In this document: positions 44,526 through 55,789 of the stretch, in pieces
How positions within the stretch are numbered: the stretch's first letter is position 1
Layout of the letters: every line of letters starts with the position of its first letter
Assembly: GCA_022376925.1 (NCBI GenBank)
Contig: JAIOJX010000032.1
Location: forward strand, 98,882,794 to 98,946,793
DNA length: 64,000 nt
Direction of reading: 5' to 3'
From: Tragulus kanchil
Taxonomy: Eukaryota > Chordata > Mammalia > Artiodactyla > Tragulidae
Translations under genes and position numbers: made by a program
Notes under the pieces: generated by a model
What the model was told of the DNA's origin: nothing
Seen by the model: only the letters and a program-made list of their open reading frames with translations
The model's database searches: none

Positions 44526-46696
44526 TTTGTGTACTCTGCTTTGACTTTTTTAAACAATATTATACTTATTGCGTATTTTTTACAGGTTGTTAAAAATTGT
44601 TTGAAATTACATTTGTATCTTCCTGTATGGATTTATCATAATTTTAAAAACAATTCCCCATTACTTAGAAAAGGTAAACATTGGATACAACATGAATATC
44701 TTTGTATGTTAATATTTTTCTTCATTTGATCTTTCTTTTTTTCACATTCTTGAAGAGGTATTAGTGAGTTAAAAGGTATGAACATTTTAAAATCCTTTCT
44801 GTCCCATTTAACAGTTCTTTTTATCAGAGATAGTTAATTATTTTGATCTTCTTTGAATGAGCCTGTCCTCAATTATTAAACACCCTTTTGTAATTAACAC
44901 AAAATCTGTGGGCTCCAAGCCCCCTCCCTCATTAAGGCCCAGCGAGTAGCTTGAAGCTGGTTTTTGAGACAATACCCCCACTCATTAGTATCCACACTGC
45001 CGGCTCATGCTTCTGCTGTTGAATTTTTTGTGATCTTGGGTGATAGATTTTTGCAACAGCAACTGTTAATGAACTTGACATCAGAAACACTTTTTTTTTA
45101 GTGCATCTAACCTGCATTTTGATCTTTTAACTAAAATATACTATACTTCTTTGGCTCTCAGAACCCTGGAAGAGTAGCCCCACTGAGGCTGCATTGAATT
45201 AGCTTGAATCATCAGCTTCTTGACGCTGACCAGGATAAGGGTTACCCAGCCATGAACCTGCGAAGGTCCTGCTTCTCTTCTTGGTCTCTTTCCCCTGTAG
45301 GAGAATTGGAAAGTTTATTTTAGTTGAACTTAATGCTAGGTAGTGTAAATTCACTTTAATTGAACCTGCTTATAAAGCTTTCTCACATTTGTATAATGCT
45401 CTACAGTTTACAGAGCACCTTCTGGGGTATCAGCTAATTTGATCTTCACAATTTTTCTGAGTTAACTCTTCATACCCCTCCTGTTTCATAGCTAAAGTAA
45501 CCAGGACACAGGCTGTTCTAGGTGCTGGAATTAGTAAGGAGAGAACATGGTTCACTGGAGATGTACATATCCAATCTCAGATCAACTGAGCCACTAGCTA
45601 GTTGAAATTGTTGCAAATTACATTTGTGTACTCTGCTTTGACTTTTTAAACAATATTATACTTATTGTATTTTTACAGGTTGTTAAAATTGTTTGAAATT
45701 ACATTTGTATCTTCCTGTATGGATTTATCATAATTTTAAAAACAATTCCCCATTACTTAGAAAAGGTAAACATTGGATACAACATGAATATCTTTGTATG
45801 TTAATATTTTTCTTCATTTGATCTTTCTTTTTTTCACATTCTTGAAGAGGTATTAGTGAGTTAAAAGGTATGAACATTTTAAAATCCTTTCTGTCCCATT
45901 TAACAGTTCTTTTTATCAGAGATAGTTAATTATTTTGATCTTCTTTGAATGACCCTGTCCTCAATTATTAAACACCCTTTTGTAATTAACACAAAATCTG
46001 TGGGCTCCAAGCCCCCTCCCTCATTAAGGCCCAGCGAGTAGCTTGAAGCTGGTTTTTGAGACAATACCCCCACTCATTAGTATCCACACTGCCGGCTCAT
46101 GCTTCTGCTGTTGAATTTTTTGTGATCTTGGGTGATAGATTTTTGCAACAGCAACTGTTAATGAACTTGACATCAGAAACACTTTTTTTTTAGTGCATCT
46201 AACCTGCATTTTGATCTTTTAACTAAAATATACTATACTTCTTTGGCTCTCAGAACCCTGGAAGAGTAGCCCCACTGAGGCTGCATTGAATTAGCTTGAA
46301 TCATCAGCTTCTTGACGCTGACCAGGATAAGGGTTACCCAGCCATGAACCTGCGAAGGTCCTGCTTCTCTTCTTGGTCTCTTTCCCCTGTAGGAGAATTG
46401 GAAAGTTTATTTTAGTTGAACTTAATGCTAGGTAGTGTAAATTCACTTTAATTGAACCTGCTTATAAAGCTTTCTCACATTTGTATAATGCTCTACAGTT
46501 TACAGAGCACCTTCTGGGGTATCAGCTAATTTGATCTTCACAATTTTTCTGAGTTAACTCTTCATACCCCTCCTGTTTCATAGCTAAAGTAACCAGGACA
46601 CAGGCTGTTCTAGGTGCTGGAATTAGTAAGGAGAGAACATGGTTCACTGGAGATGTACATATCCAATCTCAGATCAACTGAGCCACTAGCTAGTTG
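44526..46696. repeat. Direct duplication D12 (copies 44526-45604 and 45623-46696)
   Basis: Offset is about 1092 over most of the length. Copies start TTTGTGTACTCTGCTTTGAC and end AGCCACTAGCTAGTTG. The first 80 nt of copy 2 have lost five bases, mostly homopolymer units. Filler 45605-45622 separates the copies. Confidence 0.96.
45385..45520 (-). mobile_element. MIR-like remnant (second copy at about 46477-46612)
   Basis: AATGCTCTACAGTTTACAG, TAATTTGATCTTCACAAT and CTGTTTCATAGCTAAAG are compatible with a reversed, heavily decayed MIR-type SINE. D12 repeats it. Confidence 0.45.
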
Positions 46697-47277
46697 CATA
46701 ACACAAATTCTTTGAGTGTTAGGTTTCTTGTCTGTGAAGGGGAGAGAACAGTTGATTCTTACGTTTACAAATTCTTTATTGAGGAACAGGCTACTTACTA
46801 AAATTTATTTGTAACCCCAAACTCAGTGCTCATGGCACTTTGGGGTGGTCATCAGCAAGCATGCATAGAGCAAGAAAAATCTGAGTTACCAGGAATGCGT
46901 AGATGTCCAAGATGAAGCCTTGTCTACTTGTCTCAGCTCTTATATTTTGAACAAGTGCCTTTGAAAGGTCTGTTTAGTGCCAGGTGTTTTATATTTTTTG
47001 TGCTTTTTAAAAATATAATTTCACATGGCCCCTCGTATAGTGCTGAAGTCTGGTGTCCGCAGCTCAGAAAGGCTGTGTAGGTTTTACAGAGTAAATCTGT
47101 GTGTTAGAAAAGTTTCATTGAGGGTTGCATTATAGTGCTATTGGGGTTGTGAGTTCAATGTTAAGAAATCAACACTATATAGTAAATAAGGTGCCTTTAG
47201 ACTGAAACACACATAAGGCAAAATGTGTATTGATTGATGGAAATGTTATGACCAGAGGCTCAAAGGAACCTTACCTT
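46697..47277. other. Unassigned unique sequence
   Basis: No repeat or gene is recognised. Confidence 0.4.
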
Positions 47278-47769
47278 GTGTTTCCCTTAGGAGCAATGGT
47301 TCAATATTCAGATGGTTTTATAGAGCATTACTATTGCAAATGATAACCGACTATATCTGTTTCATGAGATTGCTGTGTATTTTAAGTAAGGACATTGTTT
47401 AAAATGCCTGGAAGTGCTGGTGTTCTAAAATGGGAGACTATATTCTACCATATGTGGAAACAGAGGCTCAGTGAAGTTAGCTGCCTTTTTAAAAATTATT
47501 AGACCAGAAAATGGCTCAGAGGAGTTAGCATCTAAACCCAGTCTGTTTGAATCCAAAAGCAGCAGACCTCAAAGCATACTGTGTCTAGGAAGAATCCCAC
47601 ATGGGGAAATTAAGTGCTTCTTAGTTCCTCCTGACTTTGCTCATTTAAACATTGTTTTCTACATTATTGAATTCTTGAAAACCTCTTTAACCACCCACCA
47701 TCCCCATCATTTTTCCAGGCCCAGTGCTAACCACATGCCATCCGGAATCTCTTTCCATCACAAGATGAT

Positions 47770-47875
47770 CCTGTAAAGTGGACATTATTGTCATTGGTAC
47801 CATATTAGAGACACAATGAAGTTATATAAATTGCTCAAAGTTATACAACATGGAAAAAGACCAAAGATATTCAGC
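47770..47875 (-). mobile_element. MIR-like remnant (second copy at about 48837-48942)
   Basis: GTAAAGTGGACATTATTGTC, GAGACACAATGAAGTTATAT and AAATTGCTCAAAGTTATAC resemble a decayed reversed MIR core. D13 repeats it. Confidence 0.45.
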
Positions 47876-47926
47876 TTTTTCTGATTCCAGAGCCTACATT
47901 CTCAATCTTGATATTGTGCATGCATG

Positions 47927-48055
47927 TTAAGCTAATCAGTTGTGTCCAACTCTTTATGACCCTAATGGACCATAGCCCTCCAGGCTCCTCTGTCCAGAGA
48001 TTCTCCAGGCAAGAATACTAGAGTGGGTTGCTGTGCCCTCCTCCAGGGGATCTTG
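47927..48055 (-). mobile_element. Bov-tA fragment (further copies at about 48995-49122 and 50102-50229)
   Basis: GTGTCCAACTCTTTATGACC, CCATAGCCCTCCAGGCTCC, GATTCTCCAGGCAAGAATAC and CAGGGGATCTTGG are the reversed Bov-tA without the tRNA head. It occurs three times because D13 and D14 overlap. Confidence 0.88.
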
Positions 48056-48310
48056 GCTTGAGGGTCCCAAATCCTTAGGGATTTTATACACAGGTAAGAA
48101 ATAAACAAAAACCAACCAGGCAAAAAACCTGCAAAAATACCTAGAGTTTTCAGCTTTTATTTACCTAGGTAAGGACATTAAAAAGTTGGCAATCCCTACC
48201 ATTGTTATATAAAGAAAAGTGATCTTAAATCATGATAGTATAAAGAACTTCACCTCAAATTTAGAAAATCCACCCCATTCATCTTTATTCACTTTTATGA
48301 GAACCTCACC

Positions 48311-48344
48311 AATTCCTTAAAAAGGTTTTTTCAAAAAACCTTCC
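48311..48344. other. Hairpin-forming filler between D13 copies
   Basis: Arms AAGGTTTTTT (48322-48331) and AAAAAACCTT (48333-48342) are perfect reverse complements around a single C. The 34 nt are absent from both flanking copies. Confidence 0.8.
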
Positions 48345-48970
48345 GTGTTTCCCTTAGCAGCAATGGTTCAATATTCAGATGGTTTTATAGAGCATTACTA
48401 TTGCAAATGATAACCGACTATATCTGTTTCATGAGATTGCTGTGTATTTTAAGTAAGGACATTGTTTAAAATGCCTGGAAGTGCTGGTGTTCTAAAATGG
48501 GAGACTATATTCTACCATATGTGGAAACAGAGGCTCAGTGAAGTTAGCTGCCTTTTTAAAAATTATTAGACCAGAAAATGGCTCAGAGGAGTTAGCATCT
48601 AAACCCAGTCTGTTTGAATCCAAAAGCAGCAGACCTCAAAGCATACTGTGTCTAGGAAGAATCCCACATGGGGAAATTAAGTGCTTCTTAGTTCCTCCTG
48701 ACTTTGCTCATTTAAACATTGTTTTCTACATTATTGAATTCTTGAAAACCTCTTTAACCACCCACCATCCCCATCATTTTTCCAGGCCCAGTGCTAACCA
48801 CATGCCATCCGGAATCTCTTTCCATCACAAGATGATCCTGTAAAGTGGACATTATTGTCATTGGTACCATATTAGAGACACAATGAAGTTATATAAATTG
48901 CTCAAAGTTATACAACATGGAAAAAGACCAAAGATATTCAGCTTTTTCTGATTCCAGAGCCTACATTCTC

Positions 48971-51182
48971 AATCTTGATATTGTGCATGCATGTTAAGCT
49001 AATCAGTTGTGTCCAACTCTTTATGACCCTAATGGACCATAGCCCTCCAGGCTCCTCTGTCCAGAGATTCTCCAGGCAAGAATACTAGAGTGGGTTGCTG
49101 TGCCCTCCTCCAGGGGATCTTGGCTTGAGGGTCCCAAATCCTTAGGGATTTTATACACAGGTAAGAAATAAACAAAAACCAACCAGGCAAAAAACCTGCA
49201 AAAATACCTAGAGTTTTCAGCTTTTATTTACCTAGGTAAGGACATTAAAAAGTTGGCAATCCCTACCATTGTTATATAAAGAAAAGTGATCTTAAATCAT
49301 GATAGTATAAAGAACTTCACCTCAAATTTAGAAAATCCACCCCATTCATCTTTATTCACTTTTATGAGAACCTCACCATGTTGTACTTCTTTTTCTCATT
49401 TCACCCAAAACAGGGCTATCTTTGTCACAAACAACCACCCCTTGGTAGCCACAGCTCTGTACTTTATTCTAGGTTATTTACCCTGATGTAGGGTAAGGAG
49501 TTTTGTCACGTGTTCAAGGCAGTGGATTAGATCAAATGGCATCTGAGATCACTTGCTAATTCAAGGATAGCTTTGGAGTTTGGTCCATTTCTTCTTCCAG
49601 TCCAGAGACAGAGGGGAGGCCATGCCCACTGCACTGGCTGTCAAGGCAGCGACTGTTGGTCTATCAATCTTGTCCTCGACAAGAGCGGGCACCTTGCGAA
49701 TTGACCTCCAGAAAGAGAATGAATGCTTAGCAGTGACAAATAAGTTGCTTTAACTATTGGGAAACAGAGCACACACATAAATCTCCTGTAGATCTATATT
49801 CCTTAAGAAAATCCATCAGAGGAGAGAGGTAACCCATAGAAGATGAGGGCATAACTCTTGGGCTTTCCCTCCCTCACCCCCAAACAGGTGTATACCCTCT
49901 GGAAATGGAAATAGCCACGAGATAAGTTAACTTAAGGACTCTCACATGTTTCTACTTACTCATAAATTGGGAATCTTCCATTGTCCAGGCCTGTGCTTAT
50001 TTGTTAAAACATTGATAGAATAATAAGAAAAAAGCCAGTAACAAGTATAGCTTATTGAGTAAAGATGATGCATTCTGAATCTTGATATTGTGCATGCATG
50101 TTAAGCTAATCAGTTGTGTCCAACTCTTTATGACCCTAATGGACCATAGCCCTCCAGGCTCCTCTGTCCAGAGATTCTCCAGGCAAGAATACTAGAGTGG
50201 GTTGCTGTGCCCTCCTCCAGGGGATCTTGGCTTGAGGGTCCCAAATCCTTAGGGATTTTATACACAGGTAAGAAATAAACAAAAACCAACCAGGCAAAAA
50301 ACCTGCAAAAATACCTAGAGTTTTCAGCTTTTATTTACCTAGGTAAGGACATTAAAAAGTTGGCAATCCCTACCATTGTTATATAAAGAAAAGTGATCTT
50401 AAATCATGATAGTATAAAGAACTTCACCTCAAATTTAGAAAATCCACCCCATTCATCTTTATTCACTTTTATGAGAACCTCACCATGTTGTACTTCTTTT
50501 TCTCATTTCACCCAAAACAGGGCTATCTTTGTCACAAACAACCACCCCTTGGTAGCCACAGCTCTGTACTTTATTCTAGGTTATTTACCCTGATGTAGGG
50601 TAAGGAGTTTTGTCACGTGTTCAAGGCAGTGGATTAGATCAAATGGCATCTGAGATCACTTGCTAATTCAAGGATAGCTTTGGAGTTTGGTCCATTTCTT
50701 CTTCCAGTCCAGAGACAGAGGGGAGGCCATGCCCACTGCACTGGCTGTCAAGGCAGCGACTGTTGGTCTATCAATCTTGTCCTCGACAAGCGCGGGCACC
50801 TGAATTGACCTCCAGAAAGAGAATGAATGCTTAGCAGTGACAAATAAGTTGCTTTAACTATTGGGAAACAGAGCACACACATAAATCTCCTGTAGATCTA
50901 TATTCCTTAAGAAAATCCATCAGAGGAGAGAGGTAACCCATAGAAGATGAGGGCATAACTCTTGGGCTTTCCCTCCCTCACCCCCAAACAGGTGTATACC
51001 CTCTGGAAATGGAAATAGCCACGAGATAAGTTAACTTAAGGACTCTCACATGTTTCTACTTACTCATAAATTGGGAATCTTCCATTGTCCAGGCCTGTGC
51101 TTATTTGTTAAAACATTGATAGAATAATAAGAAAAAAGCCAGTAACAAGTATAGCTTATTGAGTAAAGATGATGCATTCTGA
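48971..51182. repeat. Direct duplication D14 (copies 48971-50077 and 50078-51182)
   Basis: Offset is 1107. Copies start AATCTTGATATTGTGCATGC and end AAAGATGATGCATTCTGA, joined directly with a shared CATTCT. A local difference is ACAAGAGCGGGCACCTTGCG versus ACAAGCGCGGGCACCTG. Confidence 0.97.
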
Positions 51183-51194
51183 TGACGTGCTAAG

Positions 51195-51350
51195 TTCTTG
51201 GCATATTTAATCCTCATACCAGCCTTGTGAAGTAACACCATCAGCATCCTCACTTACAGATAAAGAAGCTGAAACTCTGAAGGTAAAGGAACTTGACCCT
51301 CCAGGTACTAATAAGTAGGCAAGGCTTGAATTGAAGCCAGGTGTGTCTTT
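51195..51350 (-). mobile_element. MIR SINE (second copy at about 52285-52440)
   Basis: GTGCTAAGTTCTTGGCATAT, TTAATCCTCATACCAGCC, AGATAAAGAAGCTGAAACTC and GAATTGAAGCCAGGTGTG are reversed MIR landmarks. D15 repeats it. Confidence 0.75.
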
Positions 51351-51707
51351 CTAAAGTTCCTGCTTCTAACCTGTATACTCTTCTGCCTGACCTACAGTCT
51401 ATAGCTTATTTCTGTATCATTTCCAAATTAAGCAACTAAATGTCCAACTTTTTCATTTTTCCCCTTTGCTATTCATGTAAGGAAATAGCCTGGATCAATT
51501 CAATTCATGTATATGAACCTTTTTGGGTGCCAGATTAGAAGTCTGAGGACACTGATGTGAAGGGAAGACCTCTACTTTCAAGACATTCCCACTGTTTGAG
51601 AGAGGCATGAACACAGGGACTTTGATAGAAAACAGTCTTTAGAAGAGGTATTAGAGAAGATGCTTGAATAAAATGCCGTATGAGCTGAAACTCAGAGGAT
51701 AAGAGTT

Positions 51708-51722
51708 AAGAGTTACCATGCC
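51708..51722. repeat. Extra copy of the retrocopy target site (via D15)
   Basis: AAGAGTTACCATGCC precedes the truncated 5' fragment exactly as it precedes the complete copy at 52799-52813. Confidence 0.85.
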
Positions 51723-52139
51723 CTAGGGGGCATTTGGCGAACTCACTAGTCGAGAACTCTCTGGGACTCTTTGCTATGGGAATCATGACGAAGATGTGGA
51801 CTAGTGGATTTGAAAGCTATGCTAGCTCCACCTTTGGGGGAGCCGGTGGCTACACACAATCCCCTGGGGGCTTTGGATTGCTGACAGCTTCCCAGGGTGA
51901 AAAGAAATCCAGGGCTCGCGCTCAGCACTTTGTACCCTGTACCATATCTCAGCTGCTTTCTGCTACTCTGGTTGATGAAGTACTCAAAACTGAAAATGTT
52001 GAGATTTCACAGGTCACTATTGTGGGGATAATCCAAAGTGCAGAGAAGGCTGCGACCAACGTTGTTTACAAAATAGATGACATGACTTCTCCACCCATGG
52101 ATGTTCATCAGTGTGTCGACACAGATGATGCTAATGGTA
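51723..52139 (+). pseudogene. RPA2: RPA2 retrocopy, 5' fragment created by duplication D15
   Basis: It holds the same 5' leader and codons 1-115 as the complete copy (start codon at 51794). The reading then runs across the D15 junction into unrelated sequence and stops within seven codons. Sequence upstream, including the target-site repeat at 51708-51722, is also the same. It is best read as the overlapping end of one contig, not as a second retrogene. Confidence 0.93.
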
Positions 52140-52798
52140 ATGTTTCTACTTACTCATAAATTGGGAATCTTCCATTGTCCAGGCCTGTGCTTATTTGTTA
52201 AAACATTGATAGAATAATAAGAAAAAAGCCAGTAACAAGTATAGCTTATTGAGTAAAGATGATGCATTCTGATGACGTGCTAAGTTCTTGGCATATTTAA
52301 TCCTCATACCAGCCTTGTGAAGTAACACCATCAGCATCCTCACTTACAGATAAAGAAGCTGAAACTCTGAAGGTAAAGGAACTTGACCCTCCAGGTACTA
52401 ATAAGTAGGCAAGGCTTGAATTGAAGCCAGGTGTGTCTTTCTAAAGTTCCTGCTTCTAACCTGTATACTCTTCTGCCTGACCTACAGTCTATAGCTTATT
52501 TCTGTATCATTTCCAAATTAAGCAACTAAATGTCCAACTTTTTCATTTTTCCCCTTTGCTATTCATGTAAGGAAATAGCCTGGATCAATTCAATTCATGT
52601 ATATGAACCTTTTTGGGTGCCAGATTAGAAGTCTGAGGACACTGATGTAAAGGGGAAGACCTCTACTTTCAAGACATTCCCACTGTTTGAGAGAGGCATG
52701 AACACAGGGACTTTGATAGAAAACAGTCTTTAGAAGAGGTATTAGAGAAGATGCTTGAATAAAATGCCGTATGAGCTGAAACTCAGAGGATAAGAGTT

Positions 52799-52813
52799 AA
52801 GAGTTACCATGCC
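52799..52813. repeat. 5' target-site duplication of the RPA2 retrocopy
   Basis: AAGAGTTACCATGCC occurs here and again immediately after the A-tail at 55614-55628. The preceding bases make the nick context TT/AAGA, close to the TT/AAAA preference of the L1 endonuclease. Confidence 0.9.
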
Positions 52814-52884
52814 CTAGGGGGCATTTGGCGAACTCACTAGTCGAGAACTCTCTGGGACTCTTTGCTATGGGAATCATGACGAAG

Positions 52885-53697
52885 ATGTGGACTAGTGGAT
52901 TTGAAAGCTATGCTAGCTCCACCTTTGGGGGAGCCGGTGGCTACACACAATCCCCTGGGGGCTTTGGATTGCTGACAGCTTCCCAGGGTGAAAAGAAATC
53001 CAGGGCTCGCGCTCAGCACTTTGTACCCTGTACCATATCTCAGCTGCTTTCTGCTACTCTGGTTGATGAAGTACTCAAAACTGAAAATGTTGAGATTTCA
53101 CAGGTCACTATTGTGGGGATAATCCAAAGTGCAGAGAAGGCTGCGACCAACGTTGTTTACAAAATAGATGACATGACTTCTCCACCCATGGATGTTCATC
53201 AGTGTGTCGACACAGATGATGCTAATGGTAAAAACACTGTGGTCCCTCCAGAAACATATGTAAAAGTGGCTGGTCATCTGAGATCTTTCCAGAACAAGAA
53301 AAGCCTCGTATCCTTTAAGATCATATCCCTCGAGGATATGAATGAGTTTACCACTCATATTATGGAAGTAATCAATGCACACATGATTCTGAATAAATCT
53401 AACATCCAGCTCTCAGCAAGGAGAGCACCTATCAGCAATCCAGGAATGAGTGAATCTGGGAACTTTGGTGGGAATTACTTCATTCCTACAAATGGCCTCA
53501 CTGTGGCCCAGAACCAGGAGCTGACTTTGATTAAGACTTGCCCAAGACCTGAAGGGTTGAACTTTCAGGAACTCAAGAACCAGCTCCAGCACATGACCTT
53601 AGTCTCAATCAAGCTAGCTGTGGATTTTCTAAACAACGAGGGACACATCCATTCCACCATGGATGATGATCATTTTAAATCCATAGATGCAGAATAA
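52885..53697 (+). CDS. RPA2: RPA2 (RPA32) retrocopy, intact 270-codon frame
   Basis: RPA2 is the middle subunit of the nuclear replication protein A trimer, which coats single-stranded DNA in replication and repair. The 270 codons match its usual length with no gap. Seen in order: the N-terminal phospho-region (GFESY, then [14 protein letters not shown], keeping T21, S23 and S33 but with L at 29), the OB-fold DBD-D (about 45-171: [45 protein letters not shown]), a linker, and the C-terminal winged helix (about 200-270) ending [11 protein letters not shown]. Oddities: ssDNA-contact W107 is Cys (codon 53203-53205), while F135 is kept, and Y256 is His. All introns are absent, and it has a 3' UTR, A-tail and target-site duplication, so it is a processed copy. 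An upstream in-frame ATG (52825) would add 20 residues from the leader. I chose 52885 because MWTSGFES aligns with the RPA2 N-terminus. No promoter is visible. Translation is unproven, and a still-open pseudogene is the leading alternative. Confidence 0.93.
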   Translation: MWTSGFESYASSTFGGAGGYTQSPGGFGLLTASQGEKKSRARAQHFVPCTISQLLSATLVDEVLKTENVEISQVTIVGIIQSAEKAATNVVYKIDDMTSPPMDVHQCVDTDDANGKNTVVPPETYVKVAGHLRSFQNKKSLVSFKIISLEDMNEFTTHIMEVINAHMILNKSNIQLSARRAPISNPGMSESGNFGGNYFIPTNGLTVAQNQELTLIKTCPRPEGLNFQELKNQLQHMTLVSIKLAVDFLNNEGHIHSTMDDDHFKSIDAE

Positions 53698-55539
53698 CTG
53701 GATCTAACTGGGTACCCAAGATATTTTCCAGCTGGACCTTTTTCACAATCTCTTGTCTTTAGTTGTGCGTATGTTTGGCAAGTTGATGTCTAGGAAATAG
53801 ATTTCACTTATAAAAGGTCCCAATTGACATCCTTTGAAACGTACTACTACTCCTCTGTGTTTCTGAGGTTCAAAGGGATATGGGCAACTGAAAAGATAAA
53901 AACCAGGGCAGAATTTCTTAAAGAAGTAACAGATTAGCTAGTTACAACATCAAGATAAGTGGAATTGAAAGAGCTATGCTACTAAGAGATTGGGTATTGC
54001 TATGTGATACTCAAGAGTTTCTATTCCTAAATTGTTTCCTGTTGAGAGAAGATGAGCAGAACTGGGGCCCCTCTGCAGGGAGCTAGCCGGAAAGCCCACT
54101 CACCTCGGCCTGTTTTTATTCCCCACTTTGGTTGTGTGTTACTACTTTCAGAATTGCACTTTCTTTTACCTTGTCATAATAGCTGCCAAAAGTTTGTTTT
54201 TATAAATGTTGTATTCTAGAGTGATGGCTTCATGAAACAGAGGGGAGAAAGTAATGTTGTACAAAATAAGTTCGTTCATATGTTTAATAAAATAGTTTTT
54301 AAGTGACTTGTAGAAATGTTCTTATTTTTATATGCTGCAATAATTAATGCTTGTGACATGACTTCTCCACCCATGGATGTTCATCAGTGTGTCGACACAG
54401 ATGAAAATGGTAAAACACTGTGGTCCCTCCAGAAACATATGTAAAAGTGGCTGGTCATCTGAGATCTTTCCAGAACAAGAAAAGCCTCGTATCCTTTAAG
54501 ATCATATCCCTCGAGGATATGAATGAGTTTACCACTCATATTATGGAAGTAATCAATGCACACATGATTCTGAATAAATCTAACATCCAGCTCTCAGCAA
54601 GGAGAGCACCTATCAGCAATCCAGGAATGAGTGAATCTGGGAACTTTGGTGGGAATTACTTCATTCCTACAAATGGCCTCACTGTGGCCCAGAACCAGGA
54701 GCTGACTTTGATTAAGACTTGCCCAAGACCTGAAGGGTTGAACTTTCAGGAACTCAAGAACCAGCTCCAGCACATGACCTTAGTCTCAATCAAGCTAGCT
54801 GTGGATTTTCTAAACAACGAGGGACACATCCATTCCACCATGGATGATGATCATTTTAAATCCATAGATGCAGAATAACTGGATCTAACTGGGTACCCAA
54901 GATATTTTCCAGCTGGACCTTTTTCACAATCTCTTGTCTTTAGTTGTGCGTATGTTTGGCAAGTTGATGTCTAGGAAATAGATTTCACTTATAAAAGGTC
55001 CCAATTGACATCCTTTGAAACGTACTACTACTCCTCTGTGTTTCTGAGGTTCAAAGGGATATGGGCAACTGAAAAGATAAAAACCAGGGCAGAATTTCTT
55101 AAAGAAGTAACAGATTAGCTAGTTACAACATCAAGATAAGTGGAATTGAAAGAGCTATGCTACTAAGAGATTGGGTATTGCTATGTGATACTCAAGAGTT
55201 TCTATTCCTAAATTGTTTCCTGTTGAGAGAAGATGAGCAGAACTGGGGCCCCTCTGCAGGGAGCTAGCCGGAAAGCCCACTCACCTCGGCCTGTTTTTAT
55301 TCCCCACTTTGGTTGTGTGTTACTACTTTCAGAATTGCACTTTCTTTTACCTTGTCATAATAGCTGCCAAAAGTTTGTTTTTATAAATGTTGTATTCTAG
55401 AGTGATGGCTTCATGAAACAGAGGGGAGAAAGTAATGTTGTACAAAATAAGTTCGTTCATATGTTTAATAAAATAGTTCCATTTTTGAAGTGACTTGTAG
55501 AAATGTTCTTATTTTTATATGCTGCAATAATTAATGCTT
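53170..55539. repeat. Direct duplication D16 (copies 53170-54352 and 54355-55539)
   Basis: Offset is about 1185. Copies start GACATGACTTCTCCACCC and end GCAATAATTAATGCTT. Copy 2 has lost 4 nt in its first 70 nt, and copy 1 has lost a CCATTTTTG-like segment near its end (about 54295 versus 55477). Confidence 0.96.
53698..54352 (+). other. 3' UTR-derived part of the RPA2 retrocopy, first copy
   Basis: The sequence after the stop codon is transcript-derived and contains TTTAATAAAATAG (about 54284), with an AATAAA hexamer. It breaks at the D16 junction before reaching the A-tail. Confidence 0.75.
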
Positions 55540-55615
55540 TGTCAGCTCAACTAATTCTGAGATAAGTTAATGAGGTGTAATATGCAAACAAAAGTTCTGT
55601 AATTAAAAAAAAAAA
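54355..55615 (+). pseudogene. RPA2: RPA2 retrocopy, 3' fragment with A-tail (via D16)
   Basis: It carries the sequence from about codon 96 to the stop at 54878, the 3' UTR and an 11-A tail (55605-55615). Four missing nucleotides near the start shift the frame. After them the coding sequence is the same as in the complete copy. Unlike the first copy, it extends to the true 3' end. An AATAAA lies at 55467, about 135 nt before the tail, so another signal was probably used. It is the other half of one retrocopy split by a false duplication. Confidence 0.92.
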
Positions 55616-55628
55616 GAGTTACCATGCC
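55614..55628. repeat. 3' target-site duplication of the RPA2 retrocopy
   Basis: AAGAGTTACCATGCC follows directly on the A-tail and repeats 52799-52813. Its first two A residues also belong to the A-run. Confidence 0.9.
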
Positions 55629-55789
55629 TTCATGTGGAGGTGAGAACAGGAATAATGCATGCTGTGAGAATGAGATCCACGTGACCTTTGTGTAGCTGGA
55701 CTGTGAGATGCATGTAGGTGATTGTCACAAAGGATGATGCTATAGATACCCAGGGATCACATTTTGAAGGGACTTGGATGCCATTCAGA

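Larger units (their letters stand above)
47278..49377. repeat. Direct duplication D13 (copies 47278-48310 and 48345-49377)
   Basis: Offset is 1067. Copies start GTGTTTCCCTTAG and end TTTATGAGAACCTCACC. One difference at the start (TTAGGAGCAATGG versus TTAGCAGCAATGG). A 34-nt filler containing a hairpin lies between them. Confidence 0.97.
51050..53230. repeat. Direct duplication D15 (copies 51050-52139 and 52140-53230)
   Basis: Offset is 1090-1091. Copies start ATGTTTCTACTTACTCATAA and end GATGATGCTAATGGTAA. A local difference is GATGTGAAGGGAAG versus GATGTAAAGGGGAAG. This unit contains the insertion site and 5' third of the RPA2 retrocopy. Confidence 0.97.

Noticed and set aside
45000..45120. 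A conserved non-coding element
   Set aside because: The sequence looks non-repetitive, but conservation cannot be judged from one genome.
52825..52884. A 20-residue N-terminal extension of the RPA2-like protein
   Set aside because: It comes from the 5' leader. RPA2 similarity begins at 52885, and the total from there equals the normal length of 270 residues.
52885..53697. Identification as RPA4, the known intronless RPA2 paralogue
   Set aside because: The N-terminal [14 protein letters not shown] region and long identical stretches are RPA2-like. RPA4 is far more diverged there, and the A-tail and target-site repeat point to a more recent retrocopy.
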